Shown here one piece after another: positions 62,730 to 64,000 of a DNA stretch of 64,000 bases. A program made the translations under genes and the position numbers. The notes beneath the pieces were generated by a model, which saw only the letters and a list, made by a program, of their open reading frames with translations, ran no database searches and had not been told where the DNA came from. The stretch spans positions 58,380,304 through 58,444,303 of the forward strand of contig OY829537.1 of NCBI GenBank assembly GCA_963691705.1, in the 5' to 3' direction. Within the stretch, counting starts at the first letter, position 1. Each line of letters begins with the position of its first letter. The stretch comes from Viola odorata (lineage: Eukaryota; Streptophyta; Magnoliopsida; Malpighiales; Violaceae).

Positions 62730-64000
62730 TAGAGAGCTAAAACTAGTGAGCATTTTGGCGAGAGGAAAGGATGTGAGGCATGCTCTTTTTGCTAACAAAG
62801 TGTGTCTAGTACTTTGGTATAAGGCATATTGTTTTAATGTTGCTACTAACCTTCCTTCTTCTCTACCCAACCCGTTAATCTCCCTTTTGCAGGAATATGA
62901 GGATGTGTTCCCCGACGAGATGCCTATCGGTCTCTCACCCATCCGGGGAATAGAACACAAGATTGATGTGATACCGGGATCAACCCTGCCAAATATGCCA
63001 GCCTATCGGTGCAACACAGAAGAGACCAAAGAGCTTTAATGGCAAATGGATGACTTAATGAGTAAAGGATTCCTCTGGGAAAGTATGTCCCTTTGTGCGG
63101 TACCGGTATTACTTGTAGCGAAGAAGGATGGTTCTTGGCGGATGTGCGTCGACTGCCGAGCCATCAACAAAATCACAGTGAGATATCGGCACCCGATACC
63201 TAGTGTTGATGACATGCTTGACGAATTAAGTGGAAGCCAGATTTATTTTAAGATTGATCTCATCAGTGGCTACCATCAAATCAGGATGCATGAAGGTGAC
63301 GAGTGGAAGACTGTCTTCAAAATAAAGCACAGTTTGTACGAGTGGATGGTAATGCCATTCGGACAATCTAACACCCCTATCACTTTTATGAGGTTGATGA
63401 ATCATGTCTTGCGGGACTTTATCGAGAAGTATGTCATTGTGTACTTTGATGATATTCTCATTTATAGTCCATCTCTTGATGCTCATGTTACACATTTACG
63501 CATTGTACTTGACACATTACGGACTAACCGACTATATGCTAAACTTGCTAAATGTGAATTTTGTCTGGATAGTGTCCATTTTGTTGGCTTTGTTGTGAGC
63601 ATAGGTGGAGTCTAGGTGGAGGAGGAAAAGGTGAAGGTCATCCGAGAGTGGCCATGTCCGAAGAACGCCAGTGAAGTCAAGTCATTCCATGGTCTGGCTA
63701 GCTTCTATCGGCGGTTTGTGCCAAATTTCTCAACGATAGCCTCCTCTTTCAACGAACTCACCAAGAAGAATGTTCCGTTTGAATGGGGGGAAAGGCAGGA
63801 ACATGCTTTCCGGGAGCTTAAGGAACGACTCATGCGATCACCAGTACTGGCATCACCGGATTTCAATAAGGCATTTGAGCTAGAGTGTGATGCGAGCGGT
63901 ATCGGTTTCGGGGCAGTACTCACCCAAGAAGGTCGCCCGATAGCCAACTTCAGTGAAAAGCTTAACGGTGCACAACTCAATTATTCGACCTATGATCGGG

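Larger units (their letters stand above)
60431..64000 (+). mobile_element. Element D2: CRM-like Ty3/gypsy element, continues beyond window
   Basis: Primer site, leader, gag N terminus, zinc knuckle, protease, linker, RT and the start of RNase H follow the LTR in the normal order. The central gag core is deleted. Integrase and the 3' LTR would lie beyond 64000. Confidence 0.8.
61420..64000 (+). pseudogene. D2 gag-protease-RT-RNase H polyprotein, gag core deleted
   Basis: Gag N terminus MSYESVVGNNDVKSDDSKKP with a coiled-coil-like LDALERRQTEVLNMLQSF ends at 61608. The next readable residues (KVEAHEATKRKSMPS) belong to the stretch after the gag core, so some 250-300 residues are missing. The zinc knuckle FKCHGRGHISSKF has Phe for the last Cys. 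Protease: SLIIDNGSIVDAAS and HLLLGRP. The linker has two stem-loops and a frameshift in the A-run of the first. RT, about 63046-63640: [45 protein letters not shown]. RNase H starts [15 protein letters not shown] and reaches the window edge. Several stops and frame changes. Confidence 0.8.

Overview
The window looks like repeat-dense plant nuclear DNA, probably from a flowering plant. The evidence is Ty3/gypsy elements of two major plant lineages, a hAT transposon, and one split host gene for a plant DUF707 protein. No bacterial operons, rRNA or convincing tRNA genes were seen. Family names rest on motifs read by eye; no database search was possible.

Layout. 1-2353: a decayed CRM-like chromovirus (A1) that lost most of pol. 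2354-4945: an antisense Athila/Tat-type remnant. 5025-9598: 5'-truncated CRM-like element A2 with a 3' LTR. 9804-15891: minus-strand element B, with two LTRs, gag and protease but no RT, RNase H or integrase. 15892-28446: an Athila-like element (tRNA-Asp type primer site, gag, protease, RT, RNase H), split by the complete CRM-like element C (17670-25410, target duplication TCAAA) and cut off at the start of integrase. 28447-33166: a Tat-like 3' block with three antisense ORFs and a promoter-bearing LTR. 33616-34245: a minisatellite with a 175-bp higher-order period. 34778-40625: a 14-exon DUF707 gene on the minus strand. 43195-56438: a decayed hAT element that received element E (45888-54064, minus strand, target duplication TTTTG). 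E is the best preserved element here, with one polyprotein frame interrupted by a single TAG. 56439-60430: deleted element D1. 60431-64000: element D2, which shares an LTR with D1 and runs off the window.

How the parts relate. A1, A2, B, C, D1, D2 and E share one architecture. LTR ends are typically TGATR...ATCA. The primer site, where visible, is close to TGGTAGCRGAGC. Gag-protease-pol lies in one frame where preserved. The polypurine tract, where preserved, sits inside the coding sequence, so the last 40-110 codons are read from the 3' LTR. Several members lack RT, RNase H and integrase (A1, B, D1), while D2 lacks the gag core but keeps protease and RT, so the set looks like autonomous and parasitic derivatives of one lineage.

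The most striking signal is a short repeated stem-loop in the protease-RT linker of A2, B, C, D1, D2 and E. It has an 11-base purine-rich loop, and its stems keep pairing through compensatory base changes, even where the amino acid changes. A second shared signal is a leader motif upstream of gag that may be the donor end of a very short intron. I know of no description of either, but I cannot check the literature from here.
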